A DNA stretch of 64,000 nt from the NCBI RefSeq assembly GCF_900111835.1, contig NZ_FOJP01000004.1:104668-168667 (forward strand), written 5' to 3'. Of the stretch, positions 41,934-51,651 are shown in pieces. Origin of the DNA: Metapseudomonas otitidis (GTDB lineage: Bacteria; Pseudomonadota; Gammaproteobacteria; Pseudomonadales; Pseudomonadaceae). The notes under the pieces are model-generated. The model ran no database searches. It had not been told where the DNA came from and was given only the letters and a program-made list of their open reading frames with translations. Positions within the stretch are counted from its first letter, which is position 1. The number at the start of each line of letters is the position of its first letter. A program made the translations under genes and the position numbers.

Positions 41934-43991
41934 ATGATGAACGCCCCTCTGAAGGCGCCCAAGGCCGGCGCCAAGCAACCCTCCGCCACCACCGTCGCCG
42001 CGCTGTGGAAGCCGGCGCTGGTGCAGGCCTTCGTCAAGCTCGACCCGCGCCAGCTCAAGCGCTCGCCGGTGATGCTGGTGGTGGAGCTGACCGCAGTGCT
42101 GACCACCGTGCTCTGCTTCATCCCCAACCCGGCGGTGTCCCTCGGCCTGGCGCTGCAGCTCGCGCTGTGGCTGTGGTTCACCGTGCTCTTCGCCAACTTC
42201 GCCGAGGCCCTGGCCGAAGGTCGCGGCAAGGCCCGCGCCGACAGCCTCAAGGCCGGCAGCCAGGGCCTCGGTGCCCGTCGCCGCACGGCCTCCGGTGCCT
42301 TCGAAACGGTGCCGGCCAGCAGCCTGCGCCGGGGCGACATCGTCCGCGTCGAGGCCGGTGAGCTGATCCCCGGTGACGGCGAGGTGATCCAGGGCATCGC
42401 GGCGGTCAACGAGGCCGCCATCACCGGCGAGTCCGCACCGGTGATCCGCGAGTCCGGCGGCGACCGCTCGGCCGTCACCGGCAACACCCGCGTGGTGTCT
42501 GACTGGCTGCTGGTGAAGATCACCGCCAACCCCGGCGAGTCGACCCTGGACCGCATGATCGCCCTGGTGGAAGGCGCGCGCCGGCAGAAGACGCCGAACG
42601 AAGTGGCGCTGGACATCCTGCTCATCGGCCTGACGCTGATCTTCCTGCTGGTAGTGGCCACCCTGCAGCCCTTCGCCCGCTTCGCCGGCGGTGACCTGCC
42701 GCTGGTGTACCTGGTGGCGCTGCTGGTGACGCTCATCCCCACCACCATCGGCGGCCTGCTCTCGGCCATCGGCATCGCCGGCATGGACCGCCTGGTGCGC
42801 CTGAACGTCATCGCCAAGTCCGGCCGTGCCGTGGAAGCGGCAGGGGACGTGCACGTGCTGCTGCTGGACAAGACCGGCACCATCACCTTCGGCAACCGCC
42901 GCTGCAGCGCGATGGTCAAGGCCCCCGGCATCAGCGGCAAGGAGCTGGCCGACGCGGCGCTGCTGGCCTCCCTGGCCGACGACACGCCGGAAGGCAAGTC
43001 CATCGTCGAGTACCTGCGCGCGCTCAACACCCTGGAGGAGCCGGCCCGCGAGGCCGTCACCGCCATCGCCTTCAGCGCCGAGACGCGCCTCTCCGGTGCC
43101 GACTGGAACGGCCACCGCTACCGCAAGGGCGCCGTTGACGCGGTGCTGGCCTGGGTCGGCATGGAGCGCGACGGCATGCCCGAGGTGCTCGCCCGCGAGG
43201 TCGAGCGCATCGCCCAGGGCGGTGGCACGCCGCTGCTGGTGGCCGCCGATGGCCGCCTGTTGGGTGCCATCCACCTCAAGGACGTGGTCAAGCCCGGCAT
43301 CCGCGACCGCTTCGCCGAGCTGCGCCGCATGGGCATCCGCACCGTGATGGTGACCGGCGACAACCCGCTGACCGCCGCCGCCATTGCCGCCGAAGCCGGG
43401 GTGGACGACGTGATCGCCGAGGCCACGCCGGAGAAGAAGCTGGCGCGCATCCGCTTCGAGCAGGGCGAAGGCAAGCTGGTGGCCATGTGCGGCGACGGCG
43501 CCAACGACGCCCCGGCGCTGGCCCAGGCCGACGTGGGCCTGGCGATGAACGACGGCACCCAGGCCGCCCGCGAGGCCGCCAACCTGGTGGACCTGGACTC
43601 CGACCCGACCAAGCTGCTGGACGTGGTGCAGGTGGGCAAGGAGCTGCTGGTGACCCGGGGCGCGCTGACCACCTTCTCGGTGGCCAACGACGTGGCCAAG
43701 TACTTCGCCATCCTCCCCGCGCTGTTCGCCGGCATCTACCCGCAGCTGGGCGTGCTCAACCTGATGCAACTGCACAGCCCGCAGAGCGCCATCCTCTCGG
43801 CCATCGTGTTCAACGCGCTGATCATCATCGCGCTGATCCCCCTGGCCCTGCGCGGGGTGCGCATCCAGGCCACAGACGCCGCCAGCCTGCTGCGCCGCAA
43901 CCTGCTGATCTACGGCCTGGGCGGGCTGGTGGCGCCCTTCGTCGGCATCAAGGTGATCGACGTGCTGCTCACCGTCATCGGCCTGGTGTGA
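41934..43991 (+). CDS. kdpB: K+-transporting ATPase, ATP-hydrolysing subunit KdpB
   Basis: 685 residues, a P-type ATPase of the KdpB class. The phosphorylated Asp is D312 in [18 protein letters not shown] occurs near 164-167 ([10 protein letters not shown]), and the hinge [16 protein letters not shown] near 520. Two ATGs are consecutive (41934, 41937); the second is better spaced from GGAG. It drives K+ import by ATP hydrolysis in complex with KdpA and KdpC. Confidence 0.96.
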   Translation: MMNAPLKAPKAGAKQPSATTVAALWKPALVQAFVKLDPRQLKRSPVMLVVELTAVLTTVLCFIPNPAVSLGLALQLALWLWFTVLFANFAEALAEGRGKARADSLKAGSQGLGARRRTASGAFETVPASSLRRGDIVRVEAGELIPGDGEVIQGIAAVNEAAITGESAPVIRESGGDRSAVTGNTRVVSDWLLVKITANPGESTLDRMIALVEGARRQKTPNEVALDILLIGLTLIFLLVVATLQPFARFAGGDLPLVYLVALLVTLIPTTIGGLLSAIGIAGMDRLVRLNVIAKSGRAVEAAGDVHVLLLDKTGTITFGNRRCSAMVKAPGISGKELADAALLASLADDTPEGKSIVEYLRALNTLEEPAREAVTAIAFSAETRLSGADWNGHRYRKGAVDAVLAWVGMERDGMPEVLAREVERIAQGGGTPLLVAADGRLLGAIHLKDVVKPGIRDRFAELRRMGIRTVMVTGDNPLTAAAIAAEAGVDDVIAEATPEKKLARIRFEQGEGKLVAMCGDGANDAPALAQADVGLAMNDGTQAAREAANLVDLDSDPTKLLDVVQVGKELLVTRGALTTFSVANDVAKYFAILPALFAGIYPQLGVLNLMQLHSPQSAILSAIVFNALIIIALIPLALRGVRIQATDAASLLRRNLLIYGLGGLVAPFVGIKVIDVLLTVIGLV

Positions 43992-44075
43992 CGCCATTCC
44001 CCGGACACCCGGGGAAGATCGGGGGCTGGGCAGACCCGCCCCCATCCGTCTTCGCTTTCCATCGAGGAACTGAAT

Positions 44076-44627
44076 ATGCTTTCGCAACTTCGACCCGCCC
44101 TGAGCCTCCTGGCCCTGATGACCCTGATTACCGGCGTCGCCTACCCCCTCACCGTGACCGGCATTGCCCAGGTGGCCTTCCCCGAGCAGGCCAACGGCAG
44201 CCTGGTGCGCGATGCCCAGGGCGAGGTGCGCGGCAGCCGTCTGCTGGCCCAGCCCGTGGACGGCCCGCAATGGTTCCAGCCGCGCCCCTCCGCTGGCGAC
44301 TACGCCACCGTATCCAGCGCGGCCAGCAACCTGGCGCCGAGCAACCCGGCCCTGGCCGAGCGCATCAACAAGGACGCCAACCGCCTGCTGGCCGACGCCC
44401 AGGGCCCGGTGCCGATGGCCCTGGTGACCACCTCCGGCAGCGGCCTCGACCCGCACCTGCCGCCGACCGCCGCGCGCTACCAGATCCCGCGCATCGCCGC
44501 CGCCCGCCACCTGCCGCCCGAGCAGCTGGAGCGCCTGGTGGAGCGCTACACCGAACGGCCGGCCATCGGTGAGCCGGTGGTCAACGTCCTGGCCCTCAAC
44601 CTGAGACTGAACGAGATGCCCGAATGA
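44076..44627 (+). CDS. kdpC: K+-transporting ATPase subunit KdpC
   Basis: 183 residues with one N-terminal membrane helix (about 8-30) and a periplasmic domain. Family motifs are [11 protein letters not shown] and [12 protein letters not shown] with [12 protein letters not shown]. It starts 84 bp after kdpB. The stop overlaps the kdpD start by four bases (ATGA). Confidence 0.95.
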   Translation: MLSQLRPALSLLALMTLITGVAYPLTVTGIAQVAFPEQANGSLVRDAQGEVRGSRLLAQPVDGPQWFQPRPSAGDYATVSSAASNLAPSNPALAERINKDANRLLADAQGPVPMALVTTSGSGLDPHLPPTAARYQIPRIAAARHLPPEQLERLVERYTERPAIGEPVVNVLALNLRLNEMPE

Positions 44628-47269
44628 GTGATGCCGGCCGCGCGGACGCGCTGTTGGCCGAACTGCCCCACGAAGGGCGTGGCCGCCTGAAAGTCTTCCT
44701 CGGAGCCGCGCCCGGCGTGGGCAAGACCTACGCCATGCTCCAGGCCGCCCAGGCGCAACGGCGCCAGGGCGTCGACCTGCGCGTGGGCGTGGTGGAGACC
44801 CACGGCCGCAGCGAGACCGAGGCGATGCTCGCCGGCCTGCCGCAACAACCCCAGCGACGCCTGGAGTACCGGGGCGTGCCGCTGACCGAGATGGACCTGG
44901 ACGGCCTGCTGGCCCACCCGCCACGCCTGGCCCTGGTGGACGAGCTGGCTCACAGCAACGCCCCCGGCAGCCGCCACGCCAAGCGCTGGCAGGACGTGCA
45001 GGAGCTGCTGGCCGCCGGTATCGACGTGTACACCACGGTCAACGTGCAGCACCTGGAGGCCCTCAACGACCAGGTGTTCGACATCACCGGCGTGCAGGTG
45101 CGCGAGACGGTGCCGGACTGGGTGCTGCAGGAGGCGGACGAGATCCTCCTCATCGACCTGCCGCCCCGCGAGCTGCTGGAGCGCCTGCGCGAAGGCAAGG
45201 TCTACGTGCCGGAACAGGCCCGCGCGGCCATCGACGCCTTCTTCTCCCAGACCAACCTCACCGCCCTGCGCGAGCTGGCCATGCAGACCGCCGCCGCGCG
45301 GGTGGATGCCGACCTGGCGCGGCGCTACCGCCTGCAGGGCCAGGAGGCACCGCCGGTGCGCGGCCGCCTGCTGGTGGGCGTGGACGGCGACGACCAGGCC
45401 GAGCGCCTGGTGCGCCACGCCTGCCGGGTGGCCGAGCGCCGCCACCTGCCCTGGAGCCTGGTGCACGTGGACACCGGCCGCACCCGCAACGAAGACAGCC
45501 GCGCCCGCCTGCAGGCCGCCCAGCAACTGGCCGAGCGCCTGGGCGGGGAGGTGGTGACCCTGCGTGCCGAGGCCGTGGCTTCGACCCTGCTGGCCCACGC
45601 CCGCGAGCGCCGCGCCAGCCTGCTGCTGGTGGGGCGCAGCCGTCAGCGCCTGCGCCGTCGCTGGCTGGGCCGGGGCGTGGCGGAACGCCTGTTGCGCCAT
45701 GGCCAGGGGCTGGAGATCAGCGTGCTCGACACCGACCCGGACGCCCGCCCCGCGCCCAATGGGCGCGACCCCGTGCCGGCGGGCGACTACGGCCTGGCGC
45801 TGGGGGCGGTGCTGGCCGCCAGCGGTATCGCCTGGGGGGCGCACCTGGTGCTGGCGCTGCCGAACATCTCCCTGGTGTTCCTCGCCGCCGTGCTGCTGGT
45901 GGCGGTGCGCAGCAGCCTGGCCCCGGCGCTGGTGTGCGCCGGGTTGTCGTTCCTGGCCTATGACTTCCTGTTCATCCCGCCGGTGTTCTCCCTGACCATC
46001 GCCCGCCAGGAAGACGTGCTGACCCTGCTGTTCTTCCTGCTCATGGCCGGGCTCACCGGCAACCTCGCCTCGCGCCAGCGCCGCCAGGTGCAGGCCCTGC
46101 GCAGCACCCAGGCGGAAACCACGGCGCTGCTGGACCTCTCGCGCAAGCTCACCGCCGCCACCGACCGCCAGGCGGTGATGAAGGCGGCCACCCAGCAGTT
46201 CGAGGCCTGGAACGACCTGGAGGTGTGCCTGCTGGGCCGTGGCCGTGACGGGTTGTGGAAGATCGAAGCCGGCGTGCAGCGCCTGCTGGCGGACCAGGAG
46301 CGGGCCGCCGCCGACTGGTCCTGGCAGCACGAACAGAGCGCCGGCCTGGGCACCGGCACGCTGCCGGGCGGGCGCTGGTGGTGGCTGCCGCTGAGTGGCG
46401 AGGACGGCCCGCTGGCCCTGCTCGGCGTCGCCCCGCGCGATGGCCAGCCGCTGTCCGCCGAGCGCCGTCGCCTGCTGGCCGCCCTGGGCCAGCCGCTGGC
46501 CCAGGCCCTGGCCCGCGCCCAGTTGGCGGAGGACCTGGAGGCCGCGCGCCTGCACGGCGAGACCGAACAGCTGCGCAGCGCGCTGCTGGCGTCCGTCTCC
46601 CATGACCTGCGCACGCCGCTGACGGCCATGCGCGGCTCCATCGACAGCCTGCTGGCCCTGGGCGAGGCGATCCCCCTGGCGGACCGCCGCGAGCTGCTGG
46701 AGGGCACCCGCGACGAGGCCGAGCGCCTGGACCGCTACATCCAGAACCTGCTGGACATGACCCGCCTGGGCCACGGCGGCCTCAAGCTCGCCCGCGACTG
46801 GGTGGCGCCGGTGGACATCGTCGCCAGCGCCCTGCAGCGCCTTCGCCCGGTGCTGGCGCCACTGAAGGTGGAGACGCAGGTGCCCGAGGCGCTGCCGCTG
46901 CTCTACGTGCACGCGGCACTCATCGAGCAGGCGCTGGTCAACGTGCTGGAGAATGCCGCGCGCTTCTCGCCCACCGGCGGCCGCCTGCGGGTGGCAGTGG
47001 AGGCGGGCGACGACGAACTGCGCCTGGCGGTCAGCGATGAAGGCCCCGGCATCCCGGTGGCCGAGCGCGAGCGCATCTTCGACATGTTCTACACCGCCGC
47101 CCGGGGCGACCGGGGCGGGCAGGGCACTGGCCTGGGCCTGGCCATCTGCCAGGGCATGGTCGGCGCCCACGGTGGCCGCGTCAGCGTCGGTGAGGGGCTG
47201 GAGGGTCGGGGGACTACGCTGACCCTGCACCTGCCGTTGCACCCGCAGCCGGTGCTGGAGGAGGAGTGA
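44624..47269 (+). CDS. kdpD: Potassium sensor histidine kinase KdpD
   Basis: 881 residues. The N-terminal KdpD domain has a Walker A motif ([13 protein letters not shown], about 28-40). A universal-stress-like domain follows (about 245-365), then four closely spaced membrane segments (about 390-485). After a GAF-like region come HisKA with the phospho-accepting His about residue 660 ([13 protein letters not shown]) and HATPase with GTGLGLAIC near 835. It senses K+/ionic state and controls KdpE. Domain order and length match the family. Confidence 0.95.
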   Translation: MSDAGRADALLAELPHEGRGRLKVFLGAAPGVGKTYAMLQAAQAQRRQGVDLRVGVVETHGRSETEAMLAGLPQQPQRRLEYRGVPLTEMDLDGLLAHPPRLALVDELAHSNAPGSRHAKRWQDVQELLAAGIDVYTTVNVQHLEALNDQVFDITGVQVRETVPDWVLQEADEILLIDLPPRELLERLREGKVYVPEQARAAIDAFFSQTNLTALRELAMQTAAARVDADLARRYRLQGQEAPPVRGRLLVGVDGDDQAERLVRHACRVAERRHLPWSLVHVDTGRTRNEDSRARLQAAQQLAERLGGEVVTLRAEAVASTLLAHARERRASLLLVGRSRQRLRRRWLGRGVAERLLRHGQGLEISVLDTDPDARPAPNGRDPVPAGDYGLALGAVLAASGIAWGAHLVLALPNISLVFLAAVLLVAVRSSLAPALVCAGLSFLAYDFLFIPPVFSLTIARQEDVLTLLFFLLMAGLTGNLASRQRRQVQALRSTQAETTALLDLSRKLTAATDRQAVMKAATQQFEAWNDLEVCLLGRGRDGLWKIEAGVQRLLADQERAAADWSWQHEQSAGLGTGTLPGGRWWWLPLSGEDGPLALLGVAPRDGQPLSAERRRLLAALGQPLAQALARAQLAEDLEAARLHGETEQLRSALLASVSHDLRTPLTAMRGSIDSLLALGEAIPLADRRELLEGTRDEAERLDRYIQNLLDMTRLGHGGLKLARDWVAPVDIVASALQRLRPVLAPLKVETQVPEALPLLYVHAALIEQALVNVLENAARFSPTGGRLRVAVEAGDDELRLAVSDEGPGIPVAERERIFDMFYTAARGDRGGQGTGLGLAICQGMVGAHGGRVSVGEGLEGRGTTLTLHLPLHPQPVLEEE

Positions 47270-47290
47270 TGGCGGGGCGCTGGCGGAAAG

Positions 47291-47334
47291 GGACGGCGGG
47301 GCCGTCCTTCGCGAATGAATTCGCTCCCACAAGG
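47291..47334. repeat. REP-type element between kdpD and kdpE
   Basis: A GGACGGC/GCCGTCC hairpin (3-base loop) followed by TTCGCGAATGAATTCGCTCC and CACAAGG, the widespread Pseudomonas REP core. It accounts for the unusual 103-bp gap between kdpD and kdpE. Confidence 0.75.
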
Positions 47335-47372
47335 ATGCGAGCCGGACTGGCAATCGATGTGATGAATCACCC

Positions 47373-48062
47373 ATGACGACTCCCCAATCAACCGTGCTGG
47401 TCATCGACGACGAAGCACAGATCCGCAAGTTCCTGCGCATCAGCCTGGCGTCCCAGGGGCACAAGGTGCTCGAAGCCGCCAACGGCACCGAGGGCCTGGC
47501 CCAGGTGGCCCTCGGCCGGCCCGACCTGGTGGTGCTGGACCTCGGCCTGCCGGACATGGACGGCCAGGCTGTGCTGGCCGAGCTGCGCCAGTGGTCCCAC
47601 GTGCCGGTGCTGGTGCTCTCGGTGCGGGCCAGCGAGGGCGAGAAGGTGCTGGCGCTGGACAACGGCGCCAACGACTACGTGACCAAGCCCTTCGGCATCC
47701 AGGAGTTCCTCGCCCGGGTACGGGTGCTGCTGCGCCAGGGCGGCGGCGAGCCCCAGGAGGCCAGTGTGAGCAGCGGCCCGCTGCACCTGGATTTCGCCTA
47801 CCGCCGCGTCACCCTGGACGGCCAGGAGGTGGCCCTGACCCGCAAGGAGTACGCCGTGCTCGCCCAGCTGGCGCGGCACCTCGGGCGGGTGGTGACCCAG
47901 CAGCAACTGCTCAAGGACATCTGGGGCCCCACCCATGTCGAGGACACCCACTACCTGCGGGTGGTGGTGGGCCACCTGCGGCAAAAGCTCGGCGACGACC
48001 CGGCCGCACCGCGTTTCATCGTCACCGAGGCCGGCGTCGGCTACCGGCTGCTGGAGGGTTAG
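47373..48062 (+). CDS. kdpE: Response regulator KdpE (OmpR family)
   Basis: 229 residues. The receiver domain has acceptor D56 (VVLDLGLPDMDG) and the conserved Lys in TKPFG near 106. An OmpR/PhoB winged helix occupies the C-terminus (TRKEYAVLAQLARHLGRVVT, VVVGHLRQKLGDD). Activated by KdpD, it turns on kdpFABC at low K+. Confidence 0.95.
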   Translation: MTTPQSTVLVIDDEAQIRKFLRISLASQGHKVLEAANGTEGLAQVALGRPDLVVLDLGLPDMDGQAVLAELRQWSHVPVLVLSVRASEGEKVLALDNGANDYVTKPFGIQEFLARVRVLLRQGGGEPQEASVSSGPLHLDFAYRRVTLDGQEVALTRKEYAVLAQLARHLGRVVTQQQLLKDIWGPTHVEDTHYLRVVVGHLRQKLGDDPAAPRFIVTEAGVGYRLLEG

Positions 48063-48142
48063 GGGCGGTGCCTGCGATCCTGTCGCGGTATTTGCGACGG
48101 TGCCTGTGTTGTGCGCGGTGAATCCGTCGTCTAGCGCTTATT

Positions 48143-48282
48143 GGGCGCCTCTAAAAACTACCTGCGTTGTCATCGCGGCGTTATAAACCGGCTCAAAATG
48201 CTCATTTACCGCACGTAAACTGCGCTTTTTCGCCTGTTTTTGCCTTGCGCTGACTGCCTCGCCTACGTTCTTAGAGGTGCCC
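48143..48282. mobile_element. 140-bp MITE-like element
   Basis: The terminal inverted repeats GGGCGCCTCTAAAAAC and GTTCTTAGAGGTGCCC match at 14 of 16 positions and are flanked on both sides by TATT, a possible 4-bp target duplication. The inside has no coding potential and is AT-richer than the flanks (TTTACCGCACGTAAACTG). Elements with these ends recur between genes in Pseudomonas, as far as I recall. Confidence 0.7.
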
Positions 48283-48323
48283 TATTCCTGACCCGCTTGG
48301 TTACCCGTTCGGACCCTCTCACG

Positions 48324-49232
48324 ATGCAAGCCCTGCTCGACGACATCCTCGATCACGTACGCCCCCTCATCGGCACCGGCAAGGTCGCCGACTACATCCC
48401 GGCCCTGGCGCGGGTTTCCGCCAACCAGCTGGGCATCGCCGTGTACGGCAACGACGGCCAGCTGTACACCGCCGGCGACGGCCACCTGCCGTTCTCCATC
48501 CAGAGCATTTCCAAGGTGTTCAGCCTGGTGCAGGCCTTCCAGCATTCCGGCGAGGCCATCTGGGAGCGACTGGGCCACGAGCCGTCGGGTCAGCCGTTCA
48601 ACTCGCTGGTGCAGCTGGAGTTCGAGCGTGGCGTGCCGCGCAACCCCTTCATCAACGCCGGGGCGCTGGTGATCTGCGACATCAACCAGTCGCGCTTCGC
48701 CGCGCCGAGCCTGTCCATGCGTGACTTCGTGCGGCGTCTCTCGGGCAACCCGGAGGTGGTGTCGGACGCGGTGGTGGCGCGCTCGGAGTACGAGCACCGC
48801 TCGCGCAATGCCGCAGCGGCCTACCTGATGAAGTCCTTCGGCAACTTCCACAACGACGTGGAGGAGGTGCTGCGCAGCTACTTCCACCACTGCGCGCTGT
48901 GCATGAGCTGCGCCGACCTGGCGCGGGCCTTCAGCTTCCTGGCCAACGAGGGCGTCAATGTGCACAGCGGCGAAACCGTGCTGAGCGCCCGGCAGACCCG
49001 CCAGGTGAACGCACTGATGGCCACCAGCGGGCTCTACGACGAGGCCGGCAACTTCGCCTACCGCGTCGGCCTGCCGGGCAAGAGCGGCGTTGGTGGCGGC
49101 ATCGTCGCCGTGGTGCCGGGGCAGTTCACCGTGTGCGTCTGGTCGCCGGAGTTGAATGCATCCGGCAACTCGGTGGCCGGCATGGCGGCGCTGGAGGAAC
49201 TCTCCGCACGGATCGGCTGGTCGATCTTCTGA
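48324..49232 (+). CDS. glsB: Glutaminase (serine-dependent, beta-lactamase-like fold)
   Basis: 302 residues from ATG 48324; the frame is open further upstream but only through the MITE-like element. The catalytic SxxK is S61-I-S-K64 in [12 protein letters not shown]. Other family motifs are [10 protein letters not shown], the YLMKSFGNF region and [12 protein letters not shown]. It hydrolyses glutamine to glutamate and ammonia. The symbol follows general use for this family. Confidence 0.9.
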   Translation: MQALLDDILDHVRPLIGTGKVADYIPALARVSANQLGIAVYGNDGQLYTAGDGHLPFSIQSISKVFSLVQAFQHSGEAIWERLGHEPSGQPFNSLVQLEFERGVPRNPFINAGALVICDINQSRFAAPSLSMRDFVRRLSGNPEVVSDAVVARSEYEHRSRNAAAAYLMKSFGNFHNDVEEVLRSYFHHCALCMSCADLARAFSFLANEGVNVHSGETVLSARQTRQVNALMATSGLYDEAGNFAYRVGLPGKSGVGGGIVAVVPGQFTVCVWSPELNASGNSVAGMAALEELSARIGWSIF

Positions 49233-49326
49233 CGATGATCAATGCCGGTGGGGCGCCGATCGGTTGATCATCCGCCGCACCGGATCACCCCCACCCACGG
49301 CCACCGATAGGGACATCGAGCACGCC

Positions 49327-49995
49327 ATGAACGAACGCGAACAGCTTCACCGGGATGGCTTCGCGCTGCTGCGCGGGGCGGTGCCGGCCGATTGGCTGGA
49401 GGGCCTGCGCAGCGCCTTCGACGCCGGGGTGAAACCCTCCGCCGAATGGCCGGTGCCGCGCGGCCAGGATTGGCAGCACGCACTGCTGGACCTCGACCCC
49501 GGCGTCCGCGCAGTGTGCCGCCTGCCGGCGCTGCTCGCCGTGGTGGGCGCGTTGATCGGCGAGCGCTTCTTCCTCGCCCAGGTGGAAGGGCGCGAGCCCC
49601 TGCCCAACGGCGGCAGGCAGCGGCTGCACCGCGACTTCTCCGCCGAGCGCCCCGGCGACACCGTCAACGCCCTGGTCTTCCTCGACGACTACGGCCCCGA
49701 CAACGGCGCCACCCGCCTCATCCCCGGCAGCCACCGCCCCGACCTGGCAGGGCCTCCCGTCGACTTCGACGACGAATCCCATGCGATTCAACTGAGCGGC
49801 TCGGCGGGCGACATCCTCGTCTTCGACGCCGACCTGATCCACGCCGGCAGCCTCAACCGCCTCGGCAGCCGACGCCGCACCCTGCTGGTCGCCTACTTCG
49901 CCGCGCCCCTCTACACCCAGCACCAGGCCACCGCCGCGCTGCGCTATGTGCGGATGGAGCCTGTGGAGTATTTCGAGGTGGGGCGGCGTGGCTAG
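49327..49995 (+). CDS. Phytanoyl-CoA dioxygenase (PhyH) family protein
   Basis: 222 residues, an Fe(II)/2-oxoglutarate dioxygenase. The metal-binding HxD is in RLHRDFSAE near residue 100 and the distal His in LIHAGSLNRLGSRRRTLLV near 178-196, whose Arg binds 2-oxoglutarate. GATRLIPGSHRPD is typical of PhyH relatives. The substrate is unknown. It follows glsB by 94 bp. Confidence 0.85.
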   Translation: MNEREQLHRDGFALLRGAVPADWLEGLRSAFDAGVKPSAEWPVPRGQDWQHALLDLDPGVRAVCRLPALLAVVGALIGERFFLAQVEGREPLPNGGRQRLHRDFSAERPGDTVNALVFLDDYGPDNGATRLIPGSHRPDLAGPPVDFDDESHAIQLSGSAGDILVFDADLIHAGSLNRLGSRRRTLLVAYFAAPLYTQHQATAALRYVRMEPVEYFEVGRRG

Positions 49996-50019
49996 CTGAG
50001 CAGTGCCGCTTGTAAAGGC

Positions 50020-51045
50020 TCAGTGCAACTCCTCATACCGCTCCAGCGTATCCCGCGCGATCTGCCGGCCCAGTTGGATCAGCTCCGGCGCCTTGTAGAA
50101 CTCGAAGAAGCGGCAGACGCGCTTGGGCACGTTGATGAGGATGTCCGGCGGGTAGCCGGCGATCTTGTACTGGGCGAGGGAGGTTTGCATGACCTCGAAG
50201 CTCTGGTTGACCAGCTCCAGCAGGGAGGCGGGGCCGACGCTGGCGACCACCTGGGAGCCGCTGGCCGAGCGAGGGGCGCCTTCGCGCTCTGGGGCGGCGG
50301 CGGGTTGCTGGGCCTGGGGGCGGGCGCTGTCGTCGGTCCACGGATCGGGCAGGGCGGGGAGGGTGGCGATGGCGTCGGGTTCCTCCTCATCGCTGCGGCG
50401 GCGGAAGGGCAGGCGATCGCCCAGGGAGCTGATGAGCTGGTCCAGGCGCCCCTTGAGGGCGGGGGAGCGCTCGATCACCGGGAGCTGGTACTGCTTCTGG
50501 TTGGTGGCGTTGAGGTTGACCGCGATGATCAGGTCGCAATGGCTGGAGACCACCGGGACAATCGGCAGCGGGTTGAGCAGGCCGCCGTCCACCAGCATCC
50601 GCGAGCCCTGCATCACCGGGGTGAAGAGGCTGGGGATGGCCGCCGAGGCGCGCATGGCCTGGTGCAGGCAGCCTTCCTGGAACCAGATTTCCTGTTGGTT
50701 GGTGAGGTCGGTGGCGACGGCGGTGAAGGGGATGGGCAACTGCTCGATGTCGATCTCGCCGACGATTTCGCGGATGCGGCCGAACACCTTTTCCCCGCGG
50801 ATGGCACCCAGGCGGAAGCTGACATCCAGCAGGCGCAGCACGTCGAGGTAGTCGAGGCTCTCGGTCCACTCGCGGTATTCGTCGAGCTTGCCGGCGGCGT
50901 AGATGCCGCCCACCACGGCGCCCATGGAGCAGCCGGCGACGCAGGCGATCTCGTAGCCCCGCGCCTCCAGTTCCTGGATCACCCCGATGTGGGCATAGCC
51001 CCGGGCACCGCCCGATCCGAGCACCAGTGCGACGCGTTTGCTCAT
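50020..51045 (-). CDS. Patatin-like phospholipase (RssA-like)
   Basis: 341 residues. The N-terminal patatin fold has the oxyanion loop GSGGARGYAHIG near 11-22, the nucleophile motif GCSMGAVVGG (Ser near 41) and the catalytic Asp in MLVDGGLLNPLP near 150-161. A Pro/Ala-rich linker follows (about 230-265), then a C-terminal helical segment (SFEVMQTSLAQYKIAGYPPDILINVP). It is probably a cytoplasmic or membrane-associated acyl hydrolase. Confidence 0.9.
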   Translation of the reverse strand: MSKRVALVLGSGGARGYAHIGVIQELEARGYEIACVAGCSMGAVVGGIYAAGKLDEYREWTESLDYLDVLRLLDVSFRLGAIRGEKVFGRIREIVGEIDIEQLPIPFTAVATDLTNQQEIWFQEGCLHQAMRASAAIPSLFTPVMQGSRMLVDGGLLNPLPIVPVVSSHCDLIIAVNLNATNQKQYQLPVIERSPALKGRLDQLISSLGDRLPFRRRSDEEEPDAIATLPALPDPWTDDSARPQAQQPAAAPEREGAPRSASGSQVVASVGPASLLELVNQSFEVMQTSLAQYKIAGYPPDILINVPKRVCRFFEFYKAPELIQLGRQIARDTLERYEELH

Positions 51046-51208
51046 GCTGCTGTCATCCGTTTCTTTCAGAATGCGCCAGACAATACCTGTCGAGTCCTAG
51101 GGCAGCCAAGCGGCGACCGAGCATTGCGTGACCCCGTGGAATCTTTTGGCGGAGCGGCCAGTCTGAGTAGACTGATGGCCATTTCCCATGCAGCCGAGGA
51201 GGAAAACC

Positions 51209-51487
51209 ATGAAAGCCTGGATCAGCCTGTCCCTCGTTGCCCTTGCCCTCGTGGGGTGCGCTGGCAAGACGGCGTACCGCGAGAGCTGCGGCAGCCAACT
51301 GGATGCCGCCTGGCGTGAGCTCGACCTGGCCAAGGCCGAGGGCTTCGCCGGCACCGTGAGTTATTCCAAGGCCCTGAGCCTGCTGACGGCGGCCAAGACC
51401 CAGCAGCAGTTCGAGGGGTTCCAGGGCTGCACGGCGAAGGCCGAGAAGGCGCGCTTCTACATCCGCGAGTCCCGCGCGGGCCGCTGA
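51209..51487 (+). CDS. Small lipoprotein, unknown
   Basis: 92 residues from ATG 51209, preceded by GGAGGA. The lipobox is LVGC with Cys at 17, so it is a lipoprotein. The mature part is helical with two further cysteines (ESCGSQ, GCTAKA) that may pair, and KALSLLTAAKTQQQFEGFQGC. A terminator follows directly. Short outer-membrane lipoproteins of this build are common in Pseudomonas. Confidence 0.8.
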   Translation: MKAWISLSLVALALVGCAGKTAYRESCGSQLDAAWRELDLAKAEGFAGTVSYSKALSLLTAAKTQQQFEGFQGCTAKAEKARFYIRESRAGR

Positions 51488-51503
51488 AACCCTTGGGTGA
51501 ACG

Positions 51504-51528
51504 AGCCGGGGCTTGCCCCGGCTTTTTT
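51504..51528 (+). terminator. Rho-independent terminator after the lipoprotein gene
   Basis: AGCCGGGGC / GCCCCGGCT with a 2-base loop, followed by TTTTT. A textbook intrinsic terminator 17 bases past the stop. Confidence 0.92.
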
Positions 51529-51651
51529 GTGGCCGCAAGAAGGCCATAGGCAGCGCCTATCTGCTTTATCAAAGAAATTTCTTGTTTAATTTGTCGGGCG
51601 ATTTCTAATATCCAAGTCGTTACTTGGATAAAGGCCATGGAGAGACGCCTG

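Noticed and set aside
41304-44924. 1206-residue open frame on the minus strand across kdpA-kdpD
   Set aside because: Antisense shadow of kdpABC; low-complexity Gly/Gln/His/Arg composition and no recognisable motif.
44546-47671. 1041-residue open frame on the minus strand opposite kdpD/kdpE
   Set aside because: Shadow frame; kdpD and kdpE on the plus strand have complete domain signatures.
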